DNA of 6,232 nucleotides from an uncultured Angelakisella sp. (GTDB lineage: Bacteria; Bacillota; Clostridia; Oscillospirales; Ruminococcaceae): positions 1-6,232 of the forward strand of contig CALGIL010000473.1 of NCBI GenBank assembly GCA_937914895.1, in the 5' to 3' direction. The position numbers and the translations under genes were made by a program. The notes beneath the pieces were generated by a model. The model was not told where the DNA came from. It ran no database searches and saw only the letters and a program-made list of their open reading frames with translations. Positions 6,076 through 6,232 of this stretch are shown piece after piece (the stretch's first letter is position 1; every line of letters begins with the position of its first letter).

Positions 6076-6232
6076 CCCATCTCTATCGTACTGATTCTAT
6101 AAAAACCCTCAGGTTTCCCTCCGGGGGGTTGATACCCTGGCGGGCAGGGCCTGCGCGTACCGCTATGTTGGCCAGGGGGCCAAGGGACTTTTTGCCCTGT
6201 GGGCGGGGCCCTGATTTTAGCCAAAGTTTGGC
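6076..6232. other. Region upstream of the GNAT gene, rich in inverted repeats
   Basis: No gene is supported here. It holds TTGGCC/GGCCAA with a 4-nt loop (6168-6183), CCCTGGC/GCCAGGG (6135-6141 with 6171-6177), GCAGGGCCTGC (6144-6154), and the palindrome GCCAAAGTTTGGC at the edge (6220-6232). TTGGC/GCCAA therefore recurs in two separate repeats. No -10/-35 pair for the GNAT gene stands out. Confidence 0.45.
6101..6116 (-). terminator. Weak terminator-like hairpin upstream of the GNAT gene
   Basis: On the minus strand AAACC, loop TGAG, GGTTT (6116-6103) runs into five T residues (6105-6101). The stem is only 5 bp and partly AT, so it could close an upstream gene outside the window or mean nothing. 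Confidence 0.3.

Overview
The window looks like chromosomal sequence from a GC-rich, spore-forming Firmicute, most likely the Oscillospiraceae/Flavonifractor-type Clostridia. The reasons are a SipL-type SPOCS (DUF3794) protein, an EF-G paralogue of a clostridial type, a GTP-dependent PEP carboxykinase, high-GC codon choice, and AT-richer intergenic promoters with strong G-rich ribosome binding sites. The taxonomic placement is inference; no marker gene in the window proves it.

All four main genes lie on the minus strand, so transcription runs from high to low coordinates. Right to left they are: a 157-bp leader region rich in inverted repeats (6076-6232); a two-part GNAT acetyltransferase (5167-6075); a 319-bp intergenic region holding a cluster of GCAAA words, a sigma-A-like promoter and a possible 21-codon leader ORF; GTP-type PEP carboxykinase pckG (3087-4847), closed by a perfect 13-bp terminator stem; a promoter with a consensus -10 box and a roughly 120-nt untranslated leader; an EF-G-like translational GTPase (743-2818), closed by a UUCG-loop terminator; a short intergenic region with heptamer repeats; and the first 176 codons of a SPOCS-domain spore protein that runs off the left edge (1-528).

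The genes do not form an obvious operon or pathway. Gaps are 157-320 bp, and at least two genes have their own promoter and their own terminator, so I read this as four independent units. No CRISPR array, tRNA, rRNA, insertion sequence, phage gene or defence module is visible. The points most worth checking are regulatory (the pckG upstream region, the repeat elements) and biochemical (Leu in place of the catalytic His in the EF-G paralogue). I found no convincing new multi-gene system.
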